DNA of 45,523 bases from Desulfobacterales bacterium. Lineage in GTDB: Bacteria > Desulfobacterota > Desulfobacteria > Desulfobacterales > SURF-7. This document shows positions 24,475 to 32,955 of the stretch, piece by piece. The position numbers were made by a program, and so were the translations under genes. The stretch is from assembly GCA_018693105.1 (NCBI GenBank), contig JABHLN010000019.1:1-45523 (forward strand), given 5' to 3'. The number at the start of each line of letters is the position of its first letter. The stretch's first letter is position 1. The notes under the pieces are model-generated. The model searched no databases. It was not told the DNA's origin and was given only the letters and a program-made list of their open reading frames with translations.

Positions 24475-25236
24475 GTGGTTGAAACAATACTTGAATATCA
24501 GGAGCTCCAAAAGAATTTTGGCGGAGTTGTTGCTGTTAATAAACTGAATATGACTGTTGATATTGGGTCAATTACATCAATTATTGGTCCTAACGGTGCG
24601 GGTAAAACAACAATATTCAATCTTACCACTGGTTTTCTTTCTCCCACAGCTGGAAATATTAAATTCTTCGGAAATAGTATAAACCAATTGAAACCACATA
24701 ATATAGCTTCATTAGGAATAGCCAGGACATTCCAGAATGTTCAGGTATTTGATAACATGTCTGTTCTTGAAAATATAATGGTGGGAAGACATCTAAGATC
24801 AAAATCAGGTATTTTAAGCTCAACAATTATTCCTCCATTTTTAAGGAAAGAAGAAAAACATATAAAGCGAGAAGCTGAAAAGTGGCTGGAATTTATAGGA
24901 ATGGCAGATGATTCGCAAATATCTGCAGGGAGCCTTCCTTTGGGAAAGCAGAGGATGCTTGAGATTGCAAGAGCACTTGCAATGGAACCTAAACTTATCC
25001 TTTTTGATGAACCGGCTTCCGGTTTGAATGCCCGTGAAACACTTGCTATCGGTGAGCTTATCGGAAAAATAAAGGAATCTGGAGTAACGGTTGTTCTTGT
25101 TGAACATGATATGGAGCTAATCATGGATATTTCAGATATTGTGGCAGTGATTAATTTTGGTACCAGGATAGCCATGGGAACACCTGCTGAAATTCAGATA
25201 AATGAGGATGTAATAACTGCATATCTTGGAGATTAA
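24475..25236 (+). CDS. livG: Branched-chain amino-acid-type ABC transporter ATPase LivG
   Basis: 253 residues with a GTG start. Walker A is GPNGAGKTTIFNLTTG, the signature region LPLGKQRMLEIARALA, Walker B LILFDEPASGLN and the switch His VEHDMELIMDISD. The signature serine is replaced (LPLGKQR), as is common for LivG proteins. It powers transport together with LivF. Confidence 0.95.
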   Translation: MVETILEYQELQKNFGGVVAVNKLNMTVDIGSITSIIGPNGAGKTTIFNLTTGFLSPTAGNIKFFGNSINQLKPHNIASLGIARTFQNVQVFDNMSVLENIMVGRHLRSKSGILSSTIIPPFLRKEEKHIKREAEKWLEFIGMADDSQISAGSLPLGKQRMLEIARALAMEPKLILFDEPASGLNARETLAIGELIGKIKESGVTVVLVEHDMELIMDISDIVAVINFGTRIAMGTPAEIQINEDVITAYLGD

Positions 25237-25314
25237 AAACGGCGGTTTTAAAATATCCACACAGAAAAGTACGAATTGAATCAGGCAACAAAGTAAAGAG
25301 GAGTCAGTCTTAAT

Positions 25315-26055
25315 ATGCTTCGTCTTGTAAATGTAAACAGTTATTACGGACTCGTACATGTGCTGAAGAATGTATCATTGCACGTGAACAAAGGCGAAAC
25401 CGTAACACTGATCGGTGCAAATGGAGCAGGGAAGTCAACAACATTGAGGCTAATAAGTGGCCTCCAGAGTGTTAAAGGTGGCGAGGTTACTTTTGAAGGA
25501 AAGGATATTTCCAGAATAAGCGCTGAGAAACTTGTTAAGTTAGGTATTGCACATGTACCTGAAAACAGGCAGATATTCAGACCTATGACAGTAATTGAAA
25601 ATCTGGAACTTGGCGGTTATCTTCTATATAAGGAAAATGGTAAAAAAGAACTTGGAAAAACAATTGACGAAATGTTTGCCCGTTTTCCAATATTAAAAGA
25701 GAGAGAGAATCAACTTGCCGGGACATTAAGCGGCGGTGAACAGCAGATGCTTGCAATTGCCATGGCATTAATGTGCAGGCCGCGTTTACTTCTGCTTGAT
25801 GAACCATCAATGGGTCTCGCGCCATTGATTGTTAAGGAAATTTTTAATATTATAAATGAACTAAAAGATCAGGGAGATTTGACAGTCCTTCTTGTGGAAC
25901 AGAATGCAAATGCTGCATTGAAGATAGCAGATCGTGGTTATGTAATGGAAACCGGTAAAATTATCATTGAGGAAGATGCAGAGGCTCTTATGAAGAACCA
26001 GGAAGTCAAAAGAGCATATCTTGGTCATGATAAAAGGGAAATGTGGGAAAAATAA
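25315..26055 (+). CDS. livF: Branched-chain amino-acid-type ABC transporter ATPase LivF
   Basis: 246 residues with Walker A GANGAGKSTTLRLISG, full signature LSGGEQQMLAIAMALM, Walker B LLLLDEPSMGLAP and a VEQNANAALKIADR switch region in place of the usual histidine, as in other LivF proteins. An AGAGGAG site precedes the ATG. It is the last gene of the five-gene transporter set, followed by a decayed family B element. Confidence 0.95.
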   Translation: MLRLVNVNSYYGLVHVLKNVSLHVNKGETVTLIGANGAGKSTTLRLISGLQSVKGGEVTFEGKDISRISAEKLVKLGIAHVPENRQIFRPMTVIENLELGGYLLYKENGKKELGKTIDEMFARFPILKERENQLAGTLSGGEQQMLAIAMALMCRPRLLLLDEPSMGLAPLIVKEIFNIINELKDQGDLTVLLVEQNANAALKIADRGYVMETGKIIIEEDAEALMKNQEVKRAYLGHDKREMWEK

Positions 26056-26080
26056 TCATCAGGTTTTGCCATCCCAAGTT

Positions 26081-26186
26081 GACTTTTTACGAGTTCATCA
26101 ACTTCCATGGCTTCGTAAAAAGTGTTAACGTTGGCTAAGTAGAAATTTTCATATACAATACTTAGTGGTTGTTAAAAAGTTCGTCA
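26081..26186. repeat. Degenerate family B element after livF
   Basis: Contains GACTTTTTACGAGTTCATC and then, from about 26106, a shortened copy in reverse orientation (GCTTCGTAAAAAGTGTTAACG, then GGCTAAGTAGAAATTTTC). The inner palindrome is missing. It appears to be a deleted or nested copy. Confidence 0.6.
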
Positions 26187-26254
26187 TACTAATTATTGCC
26201 GGGTATAGATAATATCCTGAATTAATTAACGGACCATAATAAGAGGTTTTCGCC

Positions 26255-27550
26255 ATGCAATTTTGGGATCAAAATAATGAATGTATGCATCGTGATGAAA
26301 TAGAGCAGGTTCAGCTTGAAAGGCTCCAAGCTACCTTAAACAGGGTTCAGAAAAATGTAAGATATTTTAAAAAAATATTTCGTGAAATCGATTTTATGGC
26401 TGAAGACCTTAGCTCGCTTGATGACTTAAAAAAGCTTCCGTTTACTACCAGAAAAGATCTCAGGGATAATTATCCATATGATATGTTTGCCGTCCCATTA
26501 AGGGAAATAGTCAGGTTGCATGCTCCGGCTAGAAGTATTGATAAACCTGTTGTAATGGGATTCACGGTTAATGACCTGAACAATTGGGGGCAGTTGATGG
26601 CCAGGTGCCTTTCAGCTGTTGGTGTGAGTAAGGAAGATATAGTTCAGGTTTCCCTGGTTCCCGGAAAAATGATTGGCCCTTTTGGAGTTCAGTTGGGAAC
26701 AGAATTGATTGGCTCTTCCGTAATTCCAATGTCAGTCGGGAAAGACCTTAATCAACTAAAAATAATGAGAGATTTCAGGACTACTTCTCTTGTAACCACT
26801 CCCTCATTTGCACTTGGTCTTGTACATACTATGGATTCCATGGGAATAGATCCTATAGATTTTTCTTTAAAACACGGGATTTTAGGATCGGAGCCATGGT
26901 CTGAAAGTTCAAGAAAGAAAATTGAATCTGAATTAAACATATCCGCTACTGATATTTATGGCCTTGCAGAGGTTTTCGGACCAGGGGTTGCCTGGGAATG
27001 TCCAGAAAAAAATGGCCTGCATATAGCTGAGGATCATTTTATACCTGAAATTATCGATCCTGTCACGCTTGAAACCTTACCTCCCGGCACCATGGGGGAA
27101 CTTGTAATAACTACCCTCACAAAGGAAGCATTCCCCTTAATCCGCTTCCGTACCGGAGACATTACCAGTATAAATTATGAACCCTGTGCCTGTGGCAGAA
27201 CATGTTCAAGAATTTCCAGAATTTTCAAAAGATGCGATGATATTATTGTTATAAAAGGTAATATTGTAATTCCTGATCAGATTGGAAAAATTCTTGATAG
27301 ATTCGATAGTGATAAACCCAGTTATCAAATTGTTGTTGAACAAGAAAATGATAAGGATATTATTACTGTTCTTGTTGAGATTTCGGATAAGATATTTTTT
27401 GACGAAATAAAAAAGAGTCAACGTTTTCTTGAAGAGGTTCAAGGTGATATTTTTGAATATCTTGGATGGGAACCCAAAATAAAACTTGTTGAACCGGGAA
27501 CATTTGATTCTACTGAAATTGTCATTGATAAAAGAAATTTTGATGATTGA
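26255..27550 (+). CDS. Phenylacetate-CoA ligase-like (PaaK-family) protein with degenerate nucleotide loop
   Basis: 431 residues, the usual PaaK length. It has the family words LKKLPFTTRKDLRDNYPYDMF near residue 55, YGLAEVFGPGVAWEC near 240, and the C-terminal hinge region FPLIRFRTGDITSI and CGRTCSRISRIFKRCDDII. In active PaaK enzymes the ATP-binding loop reads HASSGTTGKP; here the same place reads HAPARSIDKP, so the Ser/Thr/Gly loop is lost. The protein may be inactive as an AMP-forming ligase, or use a changed mechanism. LIV transporters next to aryl-CoA ligases are frequent in Desulfobacterota and suggest use of aromatic or amino-acid-derived acids. An AAGAGG site precedes the ATG. Confidence 0.85.
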   Translation: MQFWDQNNECMHRDEIEQVQLERLQATLNRVQKNVRYFKKIFREIDFMAEDLSSLDDLKKLPFTTRKDLRDNYPYDMFAVPLREIVRLHAPARSIDKPVVMGFTVNDLNNWGQLMARCLSAVGVSKEDIVQVSLVPGKMIGPFGVQLGTELIGSSVIPMSVGKDLNQLKIMRDFRTTSLVTTPSFALGLVHTMDSMGIDPIDFSLKHGILGSEPWSESSRKKIESELNISATDIYGLAEVFGPGVAWECPEKNGLHIAEDHFIPEIIDPVTLETLPPGTMGELVITTLTKEAFPLIRFRTGDITSINYEPCACGRTCSRISRIFKRCDDIIVIKGNIVIPDQIGKILDRFDSDKPSYQIVVEQENDKDIITVLVEISDKIFFDEIKKSQRFLEEVQGDIFEYLGWEPKIKLVEPGTFDSTEIVIDKRNFDD

Positions 27551-27735
27551 TCTATTTTGATAATTGATCTATAAGGGTGTTTTTGCTAAGGTCACTTTTA
27601 AAATATGAGATAAAATACCACTATTTAGAGAATATAAATACCTTGAATTTATTAAAATGTCTCATTTAAACGTATAAGCAAATTTATGTTTTTAAAATTT
27701 ATAATTTCAAATGATAATAATAAAAGGAGATTAAA

Positions 27736-28647
27736 ATGTCAGCAAAGTTAATTAAAGGAACAGAAATACGTGAGGAGATTCTTGAAGAGATAACATCCGA
27801 GGTCGCTAAGATTAAAGAAGAACATGGTGTTGTTCCTGGCCTTGTTACTATTCTTGTCGGTGAAAATCCTGCTTCAATATCTTACGTAACCCTTAAGATC
27901 AAAACAGCTCACAGGGTTGGCTTCACAGAAATACAGGATACTCAGCCTATTGATATTCCGGAAGCTGATCTTCTTGCCTTAATTGAAAAATACAATAATG
28001 ATGATACAATTAACGGCATTCTTGTACAGCTGCCGCTTCCTGATCATATTGATGAAAAAAAGATTCTAAACACAATTGATCCTGACAAGGATGTTGACGG
28101 ATTCCACCCGGTAAATGTTGGCCGTTTAATGATCGGTGGTAATGAAGTTAAATTTCCGCCTTGTACACCTTTCGGTATCCAGGAAATGATCGTTCGCGCA
28201 GGTGTTGAAACAAGCGGTGCTGAAGTTGTTGTTGTAGGACGTTCTAATATTGTTGGAAAACCGATTGCTAACATGATGCTCCAGAAAGGTGATGGTGCAA
28301 ACTCAACTGTTACAATTGTACATACCCGTACAAAAAATATGGAAGAGCATTGTAAACGGGCAGATATTCTGATCGTTGCCGCAGGTGTTCCCAATCTTGT
28401 CAAGCCTGAATGGATTAAACCAGGTGCTTGTGTAATAGATGTTGGTGTTAACAGGGTTGGTGAAAAACCAAGTGCAAAAGATCCCAACAGGATGGTAGCA
28501 GTACTTCGTGGTGATGTTGATTTTGATGCAGCAAAAGAAATAGCTGGATATATTACACCTGTTCCGGGTGGAGTTGGTCCTATGACTATTACAATGCTGA
28601 TGCTTAATACCTTGAAAGCTCTTAAGTATAAGCTTGGTATTATGTAG
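27736..28647 (+). CDS. folD: Methylene-THF dehydrogenase / methenyl-THF cyclohydrolase
   Basis: 303 residues. The active-site motif is SYVTLKIK with Tyr50 and Lys54, followed by GILVQLPLPDHID, DVDGFHPVNVGRL, the nucleotide region VVVGRSNIVGKPIANMML and the end PVPGGVGPMTITMLM. It interconverts methylene-, methenyl- and formyl-tetrahydrofolate. With Fhs (39054-40829) it supplies the methyl branch of the Wood-Ljungdahl pathway and purine formyl groups. An AAAGGAG site precedes the ATG. Transcription ends at the hairpin at 28669-28700. Confidence 0.97.
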   Translation: MSAKLIKGTEIREEILEEITSEVAKIKEEHGVVPGLVTILVGENPASISYVTLKIKTAHRVGFTEIQDTQPIDIPEADLLALIEKYNNDDTINGILVQLPLPDHIDEKKILNTIDPDKDVDGFHPVNVGRLMIGGNEVKFPPCTPFGIQEMIVRAGVETSGAEVVVVGRSNIVGKPIANMMLQKGDGANSTVTIVHTRTKNMEEHCKRADILIVAAGVPNLVKPEWIKPGACVIDVGVNRVGEKPSAKDPNRMVAVLRGDVDFDAAKEIAGYITPVPGGVGPMTITMLMLNTLKALKYKLGIM

Positions 28648-28668
28648 GTTAAAAAAAATATTGAATTG

Positions 28669-28700
28669 AAAGAAGGGGGGGGATTTTCTCCCCCTTTTTT
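28669..28700 (+). terminator. Intrinsic terminator of folD
   Basis: A G-rich arm (GAAGGGGG) pairs with CCCCCTTTTTT around an AT loop, and a uridine run follows. It lies about 25 bp past the folD stop and directly before a family A repeat. Confidence 0.8.
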
Positions 28701-28705
28701 ATTTT

Positions 28706-28830
28706 GATGGCGTCGTAAAAAGTCCAATATCTGCGTTGCGCTTCATCCCTCGTCACTGCGGCGTACGATATGTACGGGTCATTTCTCGGAATTTGCGGCG
28801 CCTTGATCTTTAACTTTTTACGACGCCATC
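28706..28830. repeat. Inverted-end intergenic element, family A (copy 2)
   Basis: A 125-bp element with the same ends (GATGGCGTCGTAAAAAGT and its complement) as the copy at 1616-1740. The inner sequence is nearly the reverse complement of copy 1, with CGTACGATATGTACG at its centre. It directly follows the folD terminator. Confidence 0.88.
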
Positions 28831-28896
28831 AGCTACTGTGTGTTATATATGAAAATTTGGTGCTCACCCAGGGGGCCTTTTTTTGTTGAAGGAATA

Positions 28897-28977
28897 GTAA
28901 CAGGTATTATTTAGCAAAACGGCTGACTGTCTGAGTTTCATGATCCCGCTGTAGCGGGAATAAAAAATACCTGTTAC
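28897..28977. repeat. Long inverted repeat with inner hairpin
   Basis: GTAACAGGTATT (28897-28908) pairs with AATACCTGTTAC (28966-28977). Inside, TCCCGCT (28944-28950) pairs with AGCGGGA (28953-28959). It lies past the 3' end of the rhomboid-fold gene. It does not have a terminator's uridine run on that strand. Its function is unknown; it could be another short repeat or a structured RNA. Confidence 0.5.
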
Positions 28978-29010
28978 GTCGTGATTAAAATACCCCCTTG
29001 CTTGAAACAG

Positions 29011-29751
29011 TTAATGAAGCGTCGGTTTGTTATTATCGCCACTGTCTTTTTTGCCGTTAATAACTTTAAATCGAGCTTTATTTCTATTCATTCTCCACTT
29101 AAGGTATTTCATGTAAATAATTCTATAATCCAGTAAACCATCCATACTTCTAAAATAAAGATATCCAAATAAAATACCCCCAAGATGATAAGCACCATAA
29201 GGATTTGCTTTTGCAAGAAAAGTAAGAAAAGTAATAAGGACAGTAATGTAACTGATAAATTTTGCTTTTACAGGTAAGATAAACATTAATAGTATTGTTG
29301 CTTCCGGTTTCAACAGACCAAAAATAACAATAGTTGAAAGCAGGCTCGGCATCATCCCCATAAAAGGATAATTAAATGCAGAAAAGCTGCTTAATCCCAT
29401 TCCGCATAAAGCTCCTCCAAGTGCAGAAAAATAAAAAAGGATCAAAAACCTGTTGGTTCCAATAGCATTTTCTACAGAACCGGCGAAGAAGAAGAACATA
29501 AGACAATTTAATAAAAAACTTATAGGTGATCGGGGATCATGTATGAACGGATGGGTTATTATCTGCCATATATGGAAGTTTGATTCCTTAAAAGGAATAA
29601 GGTTAAGATATGATATAATCTGAAGATTGAACCAATGTTCGCATAAAAGCTCCAGTATATATATAATAGTGTAAATTATAAGGACTCTTTTGCCAAGTAA
29701 TGTGAAAGTATAACCAAGCCCATCAGATGCCTGCACCCGATCAAATCTCAT
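29011..29751 (-). CDS. Rhomboid-fold membrane protein, catalytic serine motif not evident
   Basis: 246 residues with about six membrane segments. The rhomboid layout is visible: an early WQIITHPFIHD segment, a helix with GSVENAIGTNRFLILFY, and a late GAYHLGGILFGYLYFRS helix that keeps the expected histidine. In the middle helix, where rhomboid proteases have GxSG, the sequence is FMGMMPSLLSTIV. A serine is present but the GxSG motif is not, so it may be a non-catalytic rhomboid-like protein or a divergent protease. It is transcribed divergently from the HD-domain gene. Confidence 0.8.
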   Translation of the reverse strand: MRFDRVQASDGLGYTFTLLGKRVLIIYTIIYILELLCEHWFNLQIISYLNLIPFKESNFHIWQIITHPFIHDPRSPISFLLNCLMFFFFAGSVENAIGTNRFLILFYFSALGGALCGMGLSSFSAFNYPFMGMMPSLLSTIVIFGLLKPEATILLMFILPVKAKFISYITVLITFLTFLAKANPYGAYHLGGILFGYLYFRSMDGLLDYRIIYMKYLKWRMNRNKARFKVINGKKDSGDNNKPTLH

Positions 29752-29854
29752 TGCCGCCTCCGGATAAATATATTGTAACCATGGTTTTTTATGAATATAA
29801 TCTGATTTAATTAATGGTACAAGAAATATAATATTATTTCAATTTAGGTATTAA

Positions 29855-30520
29855 ATGTTTACTGGATATGGTTTTATGAATGATTCTATGTTACAAATTG
29901 TAAAAGAAAAAGCAAGGCACCTTCTTAACGATTCAAATGGCAGTCATGATTGGGGCCACACTCTCAGGGTATACCGGTTATGTGAACGAATTGGCCCTGC
30001 AGAGAATGCAGACTTGTCAGTGCTTTTATCAGCAGCTTATTTACATGATATTGGCAGACGATACCAGGATATCTCTAACGGAATGTTCTGCCATGCTGAA
30101 AAGGGTGCTGAAATAGCAACCGGCATTATAAGTAAACTATCTTTTTCAAACGATGAGAAAGAAAATATTATTCATTGTGTAAAAACCCACAGGTTTCGTG
30201 GGAAAAACGTACCTGAAACAATCGAAGCAAAGGTTTTATTTGATGCTGATAAACTTGATGCAATCGGTGCTGTCGGTGTTGCAAGAGCATATCTTTTTGC
30301 AGGGGAACTTGGTGCAAAGCTTCATAATTCCCAAAATAGTATTGAAGATACAAAAGCATATACTAATGAGGATACAGGATACAGAGAATATAGGGTAAAG
30401 TTGTGTAAGATAAAGGATAGGGTATTGACTAAAACAGGCATGGAAATGGCTGAAGAGCGTCATGAATTTATGGAAAATTTTTTTAAAAGATTTCTTGAAG
30501 AACTTGAAGGAGTTAAATAA
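29855..30520 (+). CDS. HD-domain phosphohydrolase family protein
   Basis: 221 residues. Metal-binding histidines and aspartates of the HD superfamily are visible: HDWGHTLRVYRLC near residue 30, LLSAAYLHDIGR near 65, HCVKTHRFRG near 108 and the aspartate in DADKLDAIGAVG near 130. This pattern is typical of small stand-alone HD hydrolases that act on nucleotides or other phosphates. The substrate is unknown. The ATG at 29876 is an alternative start. It ends 5 bp before the first purH gene, with which it is probably co-transcribed, so a nucleotide-related role is plausible. Confidence 0.85.
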   Translation: MFTGYGFMNDSMLQIVKEKARHLLNDSNGSHDWGHTLRVYRLCERIGPAENADLSVLLSAAYLHDIGRRYQDISNGMFCHAEKGAEIATGIISKLSFSNDEKENIIHCVKTHRFRGKNVPETIEAKVLFDADKLDAIGAVGVARAYLFAGELGAKLHNSQNSIEDTKAYTNEDTGYREYRVKLCKIKDRVLTKTGMEMAEERHEFMENFFKRFLEELEGVK

Positions 30521-30525
30521 TTATT

Positions 30526-31203
30526 ATGAGTGTTAATATTGTAGATAGAATTGATGATCAGGTTAAGGTGAGGAATATACTGGTAAGTGTTTCTGATAAA
30601 AATGGGCTTGATCTTTTTATACCACAGCTTATTGATATTATTCCTGATATAAGAATATTTTCTACCGGCGGGACATATGAGAAAATAAAAGATATTATTG
30701 GTGAGAAATCTAAATCCTGCCTTACACAAGTTTCAGATTATACCGGACAACCGGAAACTCAGGGAGGTCTTGTAAAGACACTTGATTTTAAAATATATCT
30801 CGGACTTCTAACAGAAACTTATAATGATTTTCATAAAGAGGATTTAGATAGAACCGATTCAGTTAGTATTGATATGGTTATTGTAAATCTTTACCCTTTC
30901 AAAGAGACCATTTCAAAAGAAGGTGTAACTGTTGAAGAAGCTCGTGGAAATATAGATATAGGCGGTCCATGTATGATAAGGGCTTCAGCTAAGAATTTTT
31001 TAAGAGTTGCATCCATAGTTGATCCATCTGATTATGAGATGATAGTTTCAAAAATGAGAGCTAATAACGGTATGATGTCTTTAGAACTAAGATATAAACT
31101 TGCCCGGAAAGCTTTTGAACATACTGCAGGATACGATCGTAATATTGCGGATTTTTTGGTATCAAAATCATTTGAAGAAGTAAAAAAATGTTATAAATAT
31201 TAG
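30526..31203 (+). CDS. purH: IMP cyclohydrolase part of a split PurH
   Basis: 225 residues covering only the N-terminal (MGS-like, IMP cyclohydrolase) half of normal PurH. Words: NILVSVSDKNGLDLFIPQL, ISTGGT-like FSTGGTYEKI, DYTGQPETQGGLVKTL, DMVIVNLYPFKETI and NIDIGGPCMIRASAKNF. It closes the purine ring to give IMP. The other half is the next gene. There is a clear stop codon and a separate ribosome site for the next gene, so this is a true gene split and not a frameshift within one reading frame. Confidence 0.92.
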   Translation: MSVNIVDRIDDQVKVRNILVSVSDKNGLDLFIPQLIDIIPDIRIFSTGGTYEKIKDIIGEKSKSCLTQVSDYTGQPETQGGLVKTLDFKIYLGLLTETYNDFHKEDLDRTDSVSIDMVIVNLYPFKETISKEGVTVEEARGNIDIGGPCMIRASAKNFLRVASIVDPSDYEMIVSKMRANNGMMSLELRYKLARKAFEHTAGYDRNIADFLVSKSFEEVKKCYKY

Positions 31204-31232
31204 TGTCTTTCCAGAAAACAAGGAGAATAAGA

Positions 31233-32483
31233 ATGGCTGAAGATCTCAAGGCAATGTATAAAACTATTATGGATGACAATTTTCCTCCTGATATGGAAGT
31301 AAGTTTTATCGATGGTAATAAAAGGCAGACCCTTATTTATGAAAAAGTTTCCTGGACTATAGATAATGTTATAAAAGGTTTAAGATATGGGGAAAACCCT
31401 GGGCAGGAAGCCGCTTTGTATAAACTGGTGAATGGTAACCTTTTACTTGGAGAAATTGAAACAATACAGCCGGGACAATATCTTGCTTCAGATATAGAAC
31501 TTCTGCAGTCCGGGAAACACCCGGGAAAGACTAATCTAACTGACACTGATAATGCTCTGAATATTCTGAGATATTTCCATGATAAACCGACAGTGGTAAT
31601 AGTTAAACATAACAATCCTTGTGGTGTAGCCCGGTCGGATGATCTTGAAGATGCGTATTTGAAATCATATATGGCAGACCGTGTAGCTGCTTTTGGCGGG
31701 TGTATAGCTGCTAACAGAGCAATAGACAAGAAAACTGCAGAAGCTATTTCAAATCAATATGCTGAAGTTGTTGTAGCTCCTGATTTTGAAGAAGGTGTTG
31801 CAGATATTCTTGCAAAAAGAAAAAATCTTCGTGTCATAAAAATCGGTAATATTGATAAACTTCAGACTTTTGTCGGCCAGAAATTCGTAGAATTCAAAAG
31901 CCTGATAGACGGCGGGATTATCGCCCAGTGGTCTTTTACTCCATCTGCATTTAATAAAAATGATCTTGCACTTGCTGAATGTGAATATAAGGGACAGAAA
32001 TATATGGTCAAACGAGAACCTACAGAGGATGAGTACAATGACATGTTGTTCGGATGGCTTGTTGAATCCGGAATAACATCAAACTCTGTTATTTATGTTA
32101 AGGATAGTGTTACAGTTGGAATAGGAACAGGAGAACAGGATAGGGTTGGTGTTGCTGAAATTGCAAGAGATAAGGCTTACCGGAAATATGCAGACAGGTA
32201 TAGTTTTGAAAAATATGGTGTTGCTTACAATGCTCTTTCTGATCCGGATAAAAAGAATGAAGTTGACAGTAAAGTCTCAGAAGAAAAGGGCGGACTGATA
32301 GGTGCCACCATGGTAAGTGATGCATTTTTTCCTTTCAGGGACGGACTCGATGTAGGATTAAGTGAAGGGGTTCTTTCAGTAGTTCAACCCGGTGGGTCAA
32401 TGAACGATTATCAGGTTATTGACGCATGCAATGAAGTTGGAGCGACAATGACCTTCACCGGCCAAAGAAGTTTCAAGCATTGA
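31233..32483 (+). CDS. purH: AICAR formyltransferase part of a split PurH
   Basis: About 416 residues from the ATG at 31233, which has AAGGAGA ahead of it; the GTG at 31203 lacks one. It is the C-terminal domain of PurH: LRYGENPGQEAALY, VVIVKHNNPCGVA with the active-site Lys-His, AFGGCIAANRAID, and the end SDAFFPFRDGLDVGLSEGV, VVQPGGSMNDYQVI and FTGQRSFKH. It transfers the formyl group of formyl-THF (made by Fhs) to AICAR. Its stop codon TGA overlaps the first bases of a family B repeat. Confidence 0.93.
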   Translation: MAEDLKAMYKTIMDDNFPPDMEVSFIDGNKRQTLIYEKVSWTIDNVIKGLRYGENPGQEAALYKLVNGNLLLGEIETIQPGQYLASDIELLQSGKHPGKTNLTDTDNALNILRYFHDKPTVVIVKHNNPCGVARSDDLEDAYLKSYMADRVAAFGGCIAANRAIDKKTAEAISNQYAEVVVAPDFEEGVADILAKRKNLRVIKIGNIDKLQTFVGQKFVEFKSLIDGGIIAQWSFTPSAFNKNDLALAECEYKGQKYMVKREPTEDEYNDMLFGWLVESGITSNSVIYVKDSVTVGIGTGEQDRVGVAEIARDKAYRKYADRYSFEKYGVAYNALSDPDKKNEVDSKVSEEKGGLIGATMVSDAFFPFRDGLDVGLSEGVLSVVQPGGSMNDYQVIDACNEVGATMTFTGQRSFKH

Positions 32484-32633
32484 TGGCGTCGTAGAAAATC
32501 TCCATCTACTGCGTTATAGTGGTTAATCAGAAGTTCGACATACAGTATGTATGCCTTCACTCCTCATCAACAACTATGCCTTGTATATGAAGATTTCTAC
32601 TTAGCCATCGTTAATACTTTTTATGAATTCATT
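32482..32633. repeat. Family B element (copy 2, first of a tandem set)
   Basis: Starts GATGGCGTCGTAGAAAATC and ends CTTTTTATGAATTCATT, in the same orientation as the copy at 19341 and with the core word CGACATACAGTATGTATGCC. The first base of the element is the second base of the purH stop codon. Confidence 0.85.
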
Positions 32634-32639
32634 AATATT

Positions 32640-32790
32640 GATGGCGTCGTAAAAAGTCTCCATCTACTGCGTTATGGTCTTTGGCCAGACGTTCGACATA
32701 CTACATGTATGCCTTCACGCCTGGCCAAAAACTATGCCTTGAATATGAAGATTTCTACTTAGCCATTGGCAATATTCTTTTAGAGATTAC
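32640..32790. repeat. Family B element (copy 3, tandem)
   Basis: Starts GATGGCGTCGTAAAAAGTC. Its core CGACATACTACATGTATGCC and TGGCCA arms are nearly identical to the copy at 19341. The right end has decayed. It lies in direct repeat with the preceding copy at a period of 158 bp. Confidence 0.85.
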
Positions 32791-32798
32791 GAAGCATT

Positions 32799-32952
32799 GG
32801 TGGTATCGTAAAAAGTCTCCATATACTGTGTTATAGCGGTTGTTCAGAAGTTCGATATGCTAATCTTATGCCTTCAACTGCAGACTAACAATTATGCATA
32901 GTATATTAAGATTTATATTTAGCCTTAGATTATACTTTTTTCTGATACGTCA
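32799..32952. repeat. Family B element (copy 4, degenerate, tandem)
   Basis: Starts GGTGGTATCGTAAAAAGTC and keeps CTCCATATACTGTGTTATAG and TATGCCTTCA, but the ends and palindrome have decayed. It continues the about 158-bp period. Its right end overlaps the stop codon region of the RNB exoribonuclease gene, which is encoded on the other strand. Confidence 0.7.
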
Positions 32953-32955
32953 ATA

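Noticed and set aside
31203-31232. GTG at 31203 as the start of the formyltransferase gene
   Set aside because: No ribosome site; the ATG at 31233 has AAGGAGA at good distance.
32482-32952. Tandem repeats as a CRISPR array
   Set aside because: Units are about 158 bp, decayed and inverted-ended, with no short direct repeats separated by unique spacers and no cas genes.
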